From positions 1 to 21,384 of the forward strand of contig JAVBPG010000059.1 in NCBI GenBank assembly GCA_031549685.1: a stretch of 21,384 nucleotides of DNA, in the 5' to 3' direction. Below are positions 13,607 to 20,845 of the stretch, piece after piece; the stretch's first letter is position 1; the number at the start of each line of letters is the position of its first letter. The notes beneath the pieces were generated by a model. The model ran no database searches. It saw nothing but the letters and a program-made list of their open reading frames with translations, and was not told the origin of the DNA. The translations under genes and the position numbers were made by a program. The DNA comes from JAITMY01 sp031549685. GTDB lineage: Bacteria; Bacteroidota; Bacteroidia; Bacteroidales; UBA932.

Positions 13607-14959
13607 ATGAACAAATTTCTTTCCGTTTACCGCAACCGCTGGTTCAGGTTTGCCATGGTGGCGCTGCTCTACCTGCTATTCGTTATCTGGCTGGGTAACT
13701 ACTGGTTTCTGATTGGCGAAGTCATCATTTTTGATATTTACATTTCGAAAAAGGTGCGCTGGGCCTTTTGGAAACCCCGGCGCGGCAAGGACGGAAAGCG
13801 CGAAAAAGGGAAGCGCAACGCCACGCTGGAGTGGGTCGATGCCATTATTTTTGCGGTGGTGGCGGCTACCGTTATCCGCATGTTTTTCATTGAGGCCTAC
13901 ACCATTCCCACCTCGTCGATGGAGAAAACCATGATGGTGGGCGACTACCTGTTTGTGAGCAAGGTAGCCTACGGCCCCAAGGTGCCCAACACGCCCGTGG
14001 CCTTTCCGCTGGTGCACCACACGCTGCCGTTTACCAAGTTTACCCCCTCGTTTTCAACCATTATTCAAAATCCCTACCGCCGGCTGAAAGGCTTTGGTAA
14101 TGTGCAACGAAATGATATTGTGGTGTTTAACTTCCCCGAGGGCGATACGGTGGTGGCGCAGGAGCAGAACAGCAGCTACTACATGCTGGTCAAGAGGTTT
14201 GGCCGGGAGTACCTGTGGAAAAACTACGATGTTTTGGTGCGCCCCGTCGATAAGCGCGAGAACTACATCAAGCGCTGCGTGGGCGTGCCGGGCGACTCCA
14301 TACAGGTTATTCATGGCCAGCTGTTTGTGAATGGAGTGGCGCAGGAGCATTTTCCCTACATGCAGAGCAACTACTACCTGCGCACCAACGGCCAGAGAAT
14401 AAACGGCAAGCTGCTGGACGACATGCGTATCCCCAAGCAGGACCGCCAGCTTACCTACGGCGGCACCTACGATATGCCGCTGACGGAAAGCGAGTTTGAA
14501 AAGATGCAAAAGTTGAGCGTGGTAACCCTTGCCGTAAAGCGCGATAACGTGGATCCGAGCCTGAACCCGCTGCCCCTCTTCCCCGACCGCCTGGCTGCCG
14601 CCTGGACGGAGGATAACTACGGCCCCCTTTGGATTCCCAAAAAGGGCGCCACCGTGGCGCTGGATAGCGCCTCGCTGCCGCTGTACCAGCGCGTAATTGC
14701 GGTGTACGAGGGCAACCGGCTGGAGCAAAGGGACGGAAAAATTTACGTGAACGGCGAGGAGGCCACGAGCTACACCTTTAAAATGAACTACTACTGGATG
14801 ATGGGCGATAACCGCAACAACTCGCTCGACTCGCGCTACTGGGGCTTTGTGCCCGAGGACCACGTAGTTGGGAAGGCTTCGTTTGTGTGGCTATCGCTTG
14901 ACCCCGACCGCAAATTCCCCATGAATATCCGGTGGAATAGGGTGTTTAGGTTTATTTAA
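13607..14959 (+). CDS. lepB: Signal peptidase I, long Bacteroidota form
   Basis: Cleaves signal peptides from exported proteins at the outer side of the inner membrane. The 450-residue protein has two N-terminal hydrophobic segments (about 14-48), a basic cytoplasmic loop, and a further membrane segment (about 78-97, VDAIIFAVVAATVIRMFF). The catalytic domain follows: Ser104 in IPTSSMEKT as nucleophile, Lys222 in YIKRCVGVPGDSI as general base, and the closing box GDNRNNSLDSRYWGFVP. Large insertions between Ser and Lys and after the Lys box make it longer than E. coli LepB, as is usual in this phylum. Some relatives carry two lepB genes in tandem; here a single one is followed by an outer membrane protein. 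Confidence 0.95.
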   Translation: MNKFLSVYRNRWFRFAMVALLYLLFVIWLGNYWFLIGEVIIFDIYISKKVRWAFWKPRRGKDGKREKGKRNATLEWVDAIIFAVVAATVIRMFFIEAYTIPTSSMEKTMMVGDYLFVSKVAYGPKVPNTPVAFPLVHHTLPFTKFTPSFSTIIQNPYRRLKGFGNVQRNDIVVFNFPEGDTVVAQEQNSSYYMLVKRFGREYLWKNYDVLVRPVDKRENYIKRCVGVPGDSIQVIHGQLFVNGVAQEHFPYMQSNYYLRTNGQRINGKLLDDMRIPKQDRQLTYGGTYDMPLTESEFEKMQKLSVVTLAVKRDNVDPSLNPLPLFPDRLAAAWTEDNYGPLWIPKKGATVALDSASLPLYQRVIAVYEGNRLEQRDGKIYVNGEEATSYTFKMNYYWMMGDNRNNSLDSRYWGFVPEDHVVGKASFVWLSLDPDRKFPMNIRWNRVFRFI

Positions 14960-15013
14960 AAGAGTTTCTATCAAGCTCCTGGAAAAGCAAGAGATTTTAA
15001 GGTAGGCAAGCCC

Positions 15014-15021
15014 TAACTTTG
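15014..15021 (+). promoter_or_regulatory. Bacteroidota -7 promoter box for the outer membrane protein gene
   Basis: TAACTTTG matches TAnnTTTG exactly, 25 bases before the ATG at 15047, typical promoter spacing for this phylum. It suggests transcription independent of lepB. Confidence 0.6.
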
Positions 15022-15046
15022 TAGGAAACAAAAACTTACACAGCTT

Positions 15047-16270
15047 ATGAAAAAGCTACTTGTTGTGTTTTTTATCTTTTTGATAACAAGTACGTTACTT
15101 GCTGCACAAACCTCCGATTCCGCCCAGGTTGAGCCCGCCCAAAAGCCCAAGGTTTCCTTTCGCGATGCGCAGGACGGTGCCTTTGACCTGAGCGACTTCA
15201 TAATCAACTTTCACGGCTTTATTCCCGTCCCCATACTCATAACCGAGCCTGCCCTGGGCGGCTTTGGCGGTGGGGTAGCGCCCGTATTTATTGCACCCAA
15301 AAAGCTGGGGCGCGACTACTACGCGCAGCATCCGGGCGAGGCGCCCATCCCGCCCGATATTACCGCCGGTTTTGCCGGCTACACGCTCAACAACTCGTGG
15401 TTTGCCGGAGGCGGCCGCAGCGGCACCTGGGTTAAGCCCCGCATAAGGTACATGGTTGGTGGAGGTTACGGCCATGTGAATATGGCGTTCTACAAAAACT
15501 TGAGCGATGCCCGCATTATTAACCTGCTGGGCTCCGACGTGCTGGAGGCTGATATGAGAATGAAGTCGGTGGCGGCCGTGGCGCGCGTGAGCCACCAATT
15601 TAAAGGGTCTAATTTTTTTGCAGGGTTACAATACTTGTTTTTGATGCCTAAGGTAGGTTTGGAAAACAACCTCGACAGCATTCCCGAACCGCTGTCGGGC
15701 CTGGGCAACCGCGAGCTGAGCAGCACCGTAAGCCAGCTGGGCCTGCTGGGCGAGTACGATAACCGCGACAACACGTTTACGCCCAACAGCGGCCTCAAGG
15801 CGCACGCGCGCCTCGACCTCTCAGCCGGCTGGCTGGGTAGCGACTACGACTTTCAGCGCCTGCAGGGCTGGGCTACCTACTACCACTCGTTTTTGGGCCC
15901 AGGCATTACGCTTGGGCTGCGCGCCGAGCTGCAGCAGGTGTGGAACGATGTGCCATTTTACATGAACCCCTTTGTGGATATGCGCGGTATTGCCGCCATG
16001 CGCTACCAGGGCACCTCGGTGCTGCTGGGCGAGGTGGAGGGGCGCTGGGATGTTACCCCGCGCTGGAGCGCCATGCTGTTTGGCGGCACGGGCAAGGCGT
16101 TTGACGGCTACAGCAACTTTTCGGATGCCGAGCTGGCCTACGCCGGCGGCACAGGGTTCCGCTACCTCATAGCCCGCAAGCTGAAGCTGCGCATGGGCGT
16201 TGACCTGGCCTTTGGCAGCGATGGCACCATAGCTTACTACATTGTGTTTGGCGGGGTGTGGAATAGATAA
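15047..16270 (+). CDS. Outer membrane beta-barrel protein, BamA/TamA (Omp85)-like barrel
   Basis: A 407-residue exported protein with a clear signal peptide (MKKLLVVFFIFLITSTLLAAQ). The mature part alternates Gly/aromatic-rich beta segments and turns (GGFGGGVAPVFI, GFAGYTLNNSWFAGGGRSGTW, YDNRDNTFTPNSGLKAHARLDLS, and an aromatic-ended C-terminus FGGVWNR). The segment DNRDNTFTPNSG resembles the D-x-R-x-x-x-x-P-x-x-G turn of the surface-antigen/Omp85 barrel, but no POTRA domains are seen, so it is a barrel-only relative. Function could be transport or assembly of a surface component, but nothing specific can be said. It has its own promoter and a terminator 43 bases after the stop. Confidence 0.65.
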   Translation: MKKLLVVFFIFLITSTLLAAQTSDSAQVEPAQKPKVSFRDAQDGAFDLSDFIINFHGFIPVPILITEPALGGFGGGVAPVFIAPKKLGRDYYAQHPGEAPIPPDITAGFAGYTLNNSWFAGGGRSGTWVKPRIRYMVGGGYGHVNMAFYKNLSDARIINLLGSDVLEADMRMKSVAAVARVSHQFKGSNFFAGLQYLFLMPKVGLENNLDSIPEPLSGLGNRELSSTVSQLGLLGEYDNRDNTFTPNSGLKAHARLDLSAGWLGSDYDFQRLQGWATYYHSFLGPGITLGLRAELQQVWNDVPFYMNPFVDMRGIAAMRYQGTSVLLGEVEGRWDVTPRWSAMLFGGTGKAFDGYSNFSDAELAYAGGTGFRYLIARKLKLRMGVDLAFGSDGTIAYYIVFGGVWNR

Positions 16271-16313
16271 AATTCCAGATTTTACATTTCAAATTGCAGA
16301 TAATCAACTATAT

Positions 16314-16352
16314 TTGCGCTGTAAACTGTTTGATTTGCAGCGCAATTTTTTT
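16314..16352 (+). terminator. Rho-independent terminator of the outer membrane protein gene
   Basis: TTGCGCTG (16314-16321) pairs with CAGCGCAA (16338-16345), followed by T7. A match to the -7 consensus (TATATTTG, 16309-16316) overlaps the left arm and is probably fortuitous. Confidence 0.85.
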
Positions 16353-16384
16353 GTAGGTACAACCAGCACAGATACGGCGACCAA

Positions 16385-16393
16385 GGTACAACC
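16385..16393. repeat. Left target-site duplication of the IS
   Basis: GGTACAACC is repeated exactly at 17840-17848 directly outside the other IS end. Shorter alternatives (7 or 5 bp) arise if the IS end is set one or two bases further out; 9 bp is the longest and fits IS4-family elements. Confidence 0.75.
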
Positions 16394-17839
16394 CAATGTC
16401 ATTAAGTTAAGGCTTAAATGGCTCTTTTATAGTTGTTGTAGGTAGCATATTTTCCGTTGGCGTTCTTTGATTTACATGTTCTGGGGTAGCTCCTGTTTTT
16501 TCTGACGGGCTCCAAGTGCTGCTCAAACAGGGCCTGCAGCTCAAGCAGGAGATGCTCACCCTCGCGCTCCAAAAATAGCTGTACAATCCTATCCTTTAGA
16601 GTAGCCCAACTGCGGTTTTTGTTTACCCTGTAGGTTAACCGCCTGCGCTTGTTTGCCCTATCCACGCCTGGCTGGCACTGCTTTTGCAGCAGGCTTTGGA
16701 GGTTGAGCACGAAGAGGTGAGCATAAAAATCTTGCTCCACGCACAGCAGCTTCAGGCCGCTGAAGGCCTCCAGCTGGAGCTGATTTTTGAGCGTTCCGTA
16801 GCACGTCTCTACGCCCCAGCGTAGGCGGTAGAGTTCGGCTAAGTCCAGCGAAGTGAAAGTGCGGCCATCGTAGAGGTTGGTGGCCAGCAGCTCCACCTCT
16901 CCAGTAGGTAGCGTTACCTTTACCATGCGTAGCGTCAGCGAGGCCTCCTTGGACAGCGGGTAGCCCATGGCCTTGAGCTGCGCCCGGGCCTCTCCTCCAG
17001 GCGAGAAACTTACCGGCGCATCCTGCTGCGCACATCCCATGAACGCTACGGTGGGCGCGTTGAAGTCGGTGCGCAGGCGCATCACAAAGTGGCGCTGCTG
17101 TAGCATCAGCAGGTGGAAGAGCGCGTAGCTGGGGTAGCCGCGATCGAACAGCAGCAGGCTATCGGTGGGCTGCCCCTCCAGCAGCGGCAGCACGGCGGAG
17201 CGCTCCGAGCTCAGGTAGGGGTGCAGGCAGCCGTCCACCACCAGTTCGTTGAGCACGTCGTAGAGCACCGCGCTGCGGGCGGTGGCGGAGTGCTCGCCGT
17301 GACGGCTGGAGCAGCAGCCGTAGGCGGCGCGAAGCGTGGGCGTATTGGGCAGGGTGAGCGTGGAGCCGTCTATGGCCAGCAGCGTAAAGCCTCGCCAGCG
17401 CTTGGCTTTCGCCCCGTAGTGGCGGTAGAAGCTTTCCACCAGCACGCCGTTCCAGTCGGCAAAGAAGCGGGCGCTGAGCTTAGCGCGCTGCTGGCAGAAG
17501 GCTGCCTTGCTGCACGCCTGCCGCTGGAGCAGCCCGAAGAAGGAGCTCAGCTCCACGCTTAAGCTGCGCTTGAGCAGGTTGACCACCAGCAGCGCCACCG
17601 TGCCAAAAGGGAGGCTACGGCGGCGCGTAAAGGCACCCGGGCTACTTACGTAGCTGGTGCGCAGGGCAGGATCGCTGCTAAGGGTATGTAGAAAAAGTTT
17701 CAAATCTGCTACTACTTGTACGTTGCTCGCGTGCATGGGATTTTTGGAGGACAAAGCAACCGCTAAAAATCCAAAAAAGCTAATAATATGGACAAAATGC
17801 TAAAAAATAAACAGAAAAATCCTTAACTTAATGACATTG
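16394..17839 (-). mobile_element. Complete IS4-family insertion sequence, 1446 bp
   Basis: The two ends are perfect inverted repeats of 19 bp, CAATGTCATTAAGTTAAGG, at 16394-16412 and 17821-17839, extendable by a few bases into the target duplication. A 9-bp direct repeat GGTACAACC flanks the element. A single transposase gene fills most of it on the minus strand, and its stop codon lies 2 bases inside the left repeat. The size and catalytic motif fit the IS4 family. The intact gene and perfect ends suggest recent or current activity. The reconstructed empty site is itself a palindrome (CCAAGG-TACAA-CCTTGG). Confidence 0.9.
16414..17736 (-). CDS. IS4-family DDE transposase
   Basis: A 440-residue transposase expected to cut and join the IS ends. 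Counting from the ATG at 17736, the catalytic triad is Asp123 in LLAIDGSTL, Asp198 in LLFDRGYPSY and Glu310 in YRLRWGVETCYGTLK. The last fits the Y-x2-R-x3-E-x6-K signature of the IS4 family. A long insertion between the second Asp and the Glu is the beta-rich region typical of this family. An alternative TTG start at 17754 would add six residues. The gene is opposite in direction to its neighbours. No frameshift or truncation is visible. Confidence 0.93.
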   Translation of the reverse strand: MHASNVQVVADLKLFLHTLSSDPALRTSYVSSPGAFTRRRSLPFGTVALLVVNLLKRSLSVELSSFFGLLQRQACSKAAFCQQRAKLSARFFADWNGVLVESFYRHYGAKAKRWRGFTLLAIDGSTLTLPNTPTLRAAYGCCSSRHGEHSATARSAVLYDVLNELVVDGCLHPYLSSERSAVLPLLEGQPTDSLLLFDRGYPSYALFHLLMLQQRHFVMRLRTDFNAPTVAFMGCAQQDAPVSFSPGGEARAQLKAMGYPLSKEASLTLRMVKVTLPTGEVELLATNLYDGRTFTSLDLAELYRLRWGVETCYGTLKNQLQLEAFSGLKLLCVEQDFYAHLFVLNLQSLLQKQCQPGVDRANKRRRLTYRVNKNRSWATLKDRIVQLFLEREGEHLLLELQALFEQHLEPVRKNRSYPRTCKSKNANGKYATYNNYKRAI

Positions 17840-17848
17840 GGTACAACC
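17840..17848. repeat. Right target-site duplication of the IS
   Basis: GGTACAACC, identical to 16385-16393, followed by TTGGCCGAACGGGGTA. The last part is nearly shared with the flank of the lone IS end at 18381-18402. Confidence 0.75.
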
Positions 17849-17886
17849 TTGGCCGAACGGGGTATGGTTATTAAATATATAAAATT

Positions 17887-18126
17887 ATGATGACAAGAGA
17901 AGAACTTATTGAACTAGGGGAAAAAATAGTTAATTGTGAAGGTACGGAAGAGGAAATAGCTACATTGATAGAGTTATTCAACAAAAATGTACCCCATCCT
18001 AAAGGCGCGGGGCTATTCTATTATCCGGAGGATTTTAACGCCCGAAAAGACGATCTATCAAAGTACAGCCCAACAATAGAGGAGGTTGTAGATAAAGCAT
18101 TAAGTTATAGACCAATTCAGTTGTAG
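17887..18126 (+). CDS. Colicin/pyocin DNase immunity-like protein, orphan
   Basis: A 79-residue acidic protein resembling the E-type colicin and S-type pyocin immunity family (Im2/Im9-like four-helix proteins that bind and block the cognate nuclease). Alignable features: TREELIELGEKIVNCEGTEE corresponds to helix 1 and the following turn; EIATLIELFNKNV to helix 2; the family hallmark H-P-x-G-x-x-L-x-Y-Y-P is present as HPKGAGLFYYP (residues 37-47), where the two Tyr contact the toxin in known complexes. SPTIEEVVDKAL matches helix 4 with its leading SP. The Asp of Im9 that precedes LIYYP (Asp51) is Gly42 here. The gene is strongly AT-rich compared with its neighbours, and no toxin gene is visible beside it. 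The IS ends 47 bases upstream. Start at 17887 or the adjoining ATG 17890. Confidence 0.78.
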   Translation: MMTREELIELGEKIVNCEGTEEEIATLIELFNKNVPHPKGAGLFYYPEDFNARKDDLSKYSPTIEEVVDKALSYRPIQL

Positions 18127-18356
18127 TTTTAATGGGGTAGTGTACCACCCAGTTCCCAGTTCGGCGGAGGTTGTAAAGCGCTACGGAGTTCGGCCGCAGG
18201 CTTCCTGCCCGCTCTGCGGATCAGGCGGGTGCCTCGGTCGGTCTATCAGAGCAGGCTGCGCCTGCAAGCGTGGGGAAGTGTGAGAAAAAATAGTAGGTAG
18301 CTACCACCTTGGTCGAACGCTCAGGCAACATTTGTAGCCTCCGGAGAAAGGTGAAG
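18127..18356. other. Non-coding stretch with short palindromes
   Basis: No gene is seen in the roughly 370 bases between the immunity-like gene and the sulfatase. This part holds short hairpins (GCAGGC-TGC-GCCTGC near 18251-18265 and GGTAGCTACC near 18296-18305). It also has ACCTTGGTCGAACG at about 18306-18319, which repeats the ACCTTGGCCGAACG found directly right of the IS. GGCAACAT at about 18325 is the left arm of an inverted repeat whose right arm ATGTTGCC is at about 18408. Confidence 0.5.
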
Positions 18357-18380
18357 AATCCTTAACTTAATGACATTGGG
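18357..18380. repeat. Lone copy of the IS terminal repeat
   Basis: These 24 bases are identical to 17818-17841, the right end of the IS: the 19-bp terminal repeat plus three inner and two outer bases. No partner end or transposase fragment lies nearby. The sequence outside it (AGCAAGCTCGGCCGAACGAG onward) is similar to the sequence outside the intact IS (TACAACCTTGGCCGAACGGG onward). This suggests a deletion remnant of a second copy inserted in a related target. Confidence 0.8.
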
Positions 18381-18474
18381 AGCAAGCTCGGCCGAACGAG
18401 GTAGCGCATGTTGCCACGATTGCGGATAATCATATTTTTTTAAGGATACTTTACCAACATTTAAAATCTTGGCT

Positions 18475-18482
18475 TATTTTTG
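18475..18482 (+). promoter_or_regulatory. Bacteroidota -7 promoter box for the sulfatase gene
   Basis: TATTTTTG matches TAnnTTTG exactly, with TTTACC about 20 bases upstream as a possible -33 region. It overlaps the in-frame TTG at 18480, which therefore cannot be the start; transcription would begin near 18488. Confidence 0.55.
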
Positions 18483-18503
18483 CGCTTTGTAAAAATGTCC
18501 GGG

Positions 18504-20018
18504 ATGAGAAAAAAGTTGCTTTTGCTGCTATCGCCGCTTGCGGTGGCCGCTGCCCATGCGCAGCGGCAGCCTAACGTGCTGCTGATAGTAACCGACGACC
18601 TGGGCTTTGGCGACCTGGCGGCCTACGGCAACGCCAAGGTGCGCACGCCCAACATCGACCGCCTGGGCGAGCAGGGGGCGCGCTGCACCAACGCCTACGC
18701 CTCGTCGCCCATATCGGGGCCGTCGCGGGCGGGTATTTACACCGGTCGGTACCAAAACCGCTTTGGTTGCGAGTTTATGCCCTACGACCGCTACCAGGGC
18801 GGATTTATGCGCAGCATGGCCTCCTACTACATGCCCTTTAAGAGGAAGCCCGAGGGGCTGAAGGCGCTAAAGCCCAACCTGCTGCTCAACCGGTCGAAGG
18901 ATACCGACTTGCCCGCGAGCGAGATTACCATTACCCAGCTGCTGCACGAGGCGGGCTACAAAACGGCCCTCATAGGTAAGTGGAACGTGGGGTCGAACCT
19001 CCGCACCACGCCCGAGGAGCACGGTTACGACTACAGCTACTACTTTTCGGGGGCGCTTACCCGCTACGTCGACGACCCGGTGGACAGCGCGCGCTACGTG
19101 GGCGTGCGCCTGCCCTGGGCTTTCTCGGACCTGCCCGCCTGGCAGAAACGCTCGGGCCCCACGGCTATTATGGAGGGCAATAGGGTGGTGCAGGATACGG
19201 GCTACCTTAGCTTCTCGCTGGCGCAGAAGGCCTCCGATTTTATCAGAAAAAATAAGGATAATCCTTTCTTCGTAACGCTTACCTTCAACGCCCCGCACGA
19301 TCCGTTTCAGGCGCCGCGAGCGCACTACAACCGCATTGATGAAAAAGACCCCGTAAAGCGCGTGTACTACGCCATGATTGAGGCGCTTGACGATGCGGTG
19401 GGCGAGGTGTGGCAAGCGCTGGAGGAGAGCGGGCAGTGGGATAACACGCTCATTATTTTTACCAGCGACAACGGCGGCGCATCGTACACCCGCGCCACCG
19501 AAAACGGCCCCCTGCTCGGGGGCAAGTGCACGCTGTTCGACGGCGGCATACGCGTACCGTTTTACCTGCACTTTCCGCAGCGCCTGCTGAGCGTGGGGCA
19601 GGTGTACAGCCATCCGGTTTCGCTGCTCGATATTTACGCTACCATTGCTGCTACAGCCGGTGTTTCGCTTCCGCCAAACAGGGTTTACGACGGTGTGAAC
19701 CTGCTGCCGTACCTGAGCGGCGCTCAGGCGTACGCGCCGCACGAGCGCCTGTTTTGGAAAAATGGCTACGTGCGGGCCTGCCTGGTGGATGGCTGGAAGC
19801 TGTACATGAACGATAAGAGTAAGGAATACTTTCTGTTTGACCTGTCGGGTGATCCGAGCGAGCAGCGCAACCTGGCAAAAGCCAAACCCGAAAAGCTCAA
19901 GGAGCTGAAGGAGATTTTTAGCCACTGGGAGCAAACCCAAACCTGCTCGCCGCTATGGAGGAGTATGGGCAACGTGCTGATTGATGTCAACGGAAAGAGC
20001 TACTGGTTTCCGGTGTAG
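18504..20018 (+). CDS. Secreted sulfatase, serine type
   Basis: A 504-residue type I sulfatase that would remove sulfate esters, probably from a sulfated glycan, in the periplasm or outside the cell. The signal peptide is MRKKLLLLLSPLAVAAAHAQ. Metal ligands begin with Asp31-Asp32 in VTDDLGFGDLAAYGN. The modified residue is Ser71 in SGPSRAGIYTGRY (S-x-P-x-R), so it is the serine rather than the cysteine type and needs the radical-SAM maturase (anSME) to form formylglycine; none is in the window. Later landmarks are HDPF, TSDNGG with further metal ligands, GGKCTLFDGG, and a C-terminal YFLFDLSGDPSEQRNLA. ATG 18495 is an alternative start; 18504 is preferred because the promoter leaves very little leader. 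Substrate cannot be predicted. It converges with the DUF502-like gene four bases away. Confidence 0.93.
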   Translation: MRKKLLLLLSPLAVAAAHAQRQPNVLLIVTDDLGFGDLAAYGNAKVRTPNIDRLGEQGARCTNAYASSPISGPSRAGIYTGRYQNRFGCEFMPYDRYQGGFMRSMASYYMPFKRKPEGLKALKPNLLLNRSKDTDLPASEITITQLLHEAGYKTALIGKWNVGSNLRTTPEEHGYDYSYYFSGALTRYVDDPVDSARYVGVRLPWAFSDLPAWQKRSGPTAIMEGNRVVQDTGYLSFSLAQKASDFIRKNKDNPFFVTLTFNAPHDPFQAPRAHYNRIDEKDPVKRVYYAMIEALDDAVGEVWQALEESGQWDNTLIIFTSDNGGASYTRATENGPLLGGKCTLFDGGIRVPFYLHFPQRLLSVGQVYSHPVSLLDIYATIAATAGVSLPPNRVYDGVNLLPYLSGAQAYAPHERLFWKNGYVRACLVDGWKLYMNDKSKEYFLFDLSGDPSEQRNLAKAKPEKLKELKEIFSHWEQTQTCSPLWRSMGNVLIDVNGKSYWFPV

Positions 20019-20022
20019 CGCG

Positions 20023-20604
20023 CTACGTTGCGTACTTTTCTACCAGCGTTGCGTAGTTTTTGGCGTGCACCTTTTCGTACTTGTCAAACTCCAGCATGCT
20101 CATGCTTAGCTTTACCACCAAATTCTTTGGCACCACTTTTACCTCGCCCGTAGCGTGTAGCGTAACGGCTCCCTGCAGCACGGTGTAAAACCGCTCGCTT
20201 TCATCTATAATTTTGCAGAGCGAGTACACGCCCTCGTTGTGCAGCAGCGCCGGCTGCCAGGCCTGCGATGAGGCCTCTCCCGTTTGCTCCAGCGCCATTG
20301 TTTTAAGGAGGTTGTATATGGGTATGCGCCGCAAAAATACGTTCTCAAATCCCTCCATCCAGCGGCGGACGAGCGGACTTTTCATAATCAGCCCTGCCAC
20401 CACTCCCATTGCCAGCATGAGCGCTATGCTGATTACCGATACCGCCGCCACGCCCAGCAGGCTTTTGAGCTGCAGCTTGCTTTCCAGCGTATGCACCGCG
20501 GGGCGCAGCAGGTGCGCCAACTTTTCGAGCAGGATAAAAACTACCAGCAGCGGCAGCAGCATTCCGGCGTAACCTTTAAACAGCAGTTGAATAAGGGATT
20601 TCAT
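20023..20604 (-). CDS. DUF502-like membrane protein
   Basis: A 193-residue inner-membrane protein with two strong hydrophobic segments (about residues 9-28, FKGYAGMLLPLLVVFILLEKL, in part; and 51-75, LLGVAAVSVISIALMLAMGVVAGL). A cytoplasmic or periplasmic beta-rich part follows. The motif FLRRIPIYNLLKTMALEQTG fits the DUF502 family signature of R-I-P followed by Y-x-x-x-K. Function of the family is not established. It is transcribed leftwards, towards the sulfatase, and the stop codons lie within one 12-bp palindrome. No typical promoter box was found upstream. Confidence 0.7.
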   Translation of the reverse strand: MKSLIQLLFKGYAGMLLPLLVVFILLEKLAHLLRPAVHTLESKLQLKSLLGVAAVSVISIALMLAMGVVAGLIMKSPLVRRWMEGFENVFLRRIPIYNLLKTMALEQTGEASSQAWQPALLHNEGVYSLCKIIDESERFYTVLQGAVTLHATGEVKVVPKNLVVKLSMSMLEFDKYEKVHAKNYATLVEKYAT

Positions 20605-20653
20605 AAGGGTGAGGGTTGGATTTAGTTACTATGATCATGTTACTTACTTTTTT

Positions 20654-20835
20654 GGGTATTGTTAATTCGGTATAGATTTTAATAAAAATCGAACCCTTGT
20701 CATTCTGAGCGAAGCGAAGAATCTCATGTTGTGAATATGAAGCCCTGTGCGAACTTGAGATCCTTCGCTTCGCTCAGGATGACATAACTATCAAGTGCTG
20801 TAAATCATGGAATCTATATTAACTTAACAATACCC
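20654..20835. repeat. Composite palindromic element with a TGTCATT...GATGACA core
   Basis: The outer arms at 20654-20678 and 20811-20835 are inverted copies sharing GGGTATTGTTAA and TATAGATT around five unmatched bases. Inside, 20698-20784 is a second inverted repeat beginning TGTCATTCTGAGCGAAGCGA and ending with its near reverse complement, TCGCTTCGCTCAGGATGACA. The core has the same layout as 2547-2608 (TGTCATT, arm, AATCT, spacer, GAGATC, arm, GATGACA). Non-coding. Confidence 0.8.
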
Positions 20836-20845
20836 TTTTTTTAAT

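Noticed and set aside
13676..14863. Long antisense ORFs under lepB (also under metH, dapB, the sulfatase and infC)
   Set aside because: These are shadows created by GC-rich third positions in the true genes; their products lack any motif and no promoter or start site supports them.
16309..16316. Promoter TATATTTG downstream of the outer membrane protein gene
   Set aside because: It overlaps the left arm of a strong terminator whose T-run would stop any transcript at once; a chance match is more likely.
17113..17562. 149-codon plus-strand ORF inside the IS
   Set aside because: It is the antisense frame of the transposase; the minus-strand gene has the full catalytic triad.
18480..18503. TTG start for the sulfatase
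   Set aside because: It lies inside the -7 box TATTTTTG; starting at 18504 gives a normal signal peptide.
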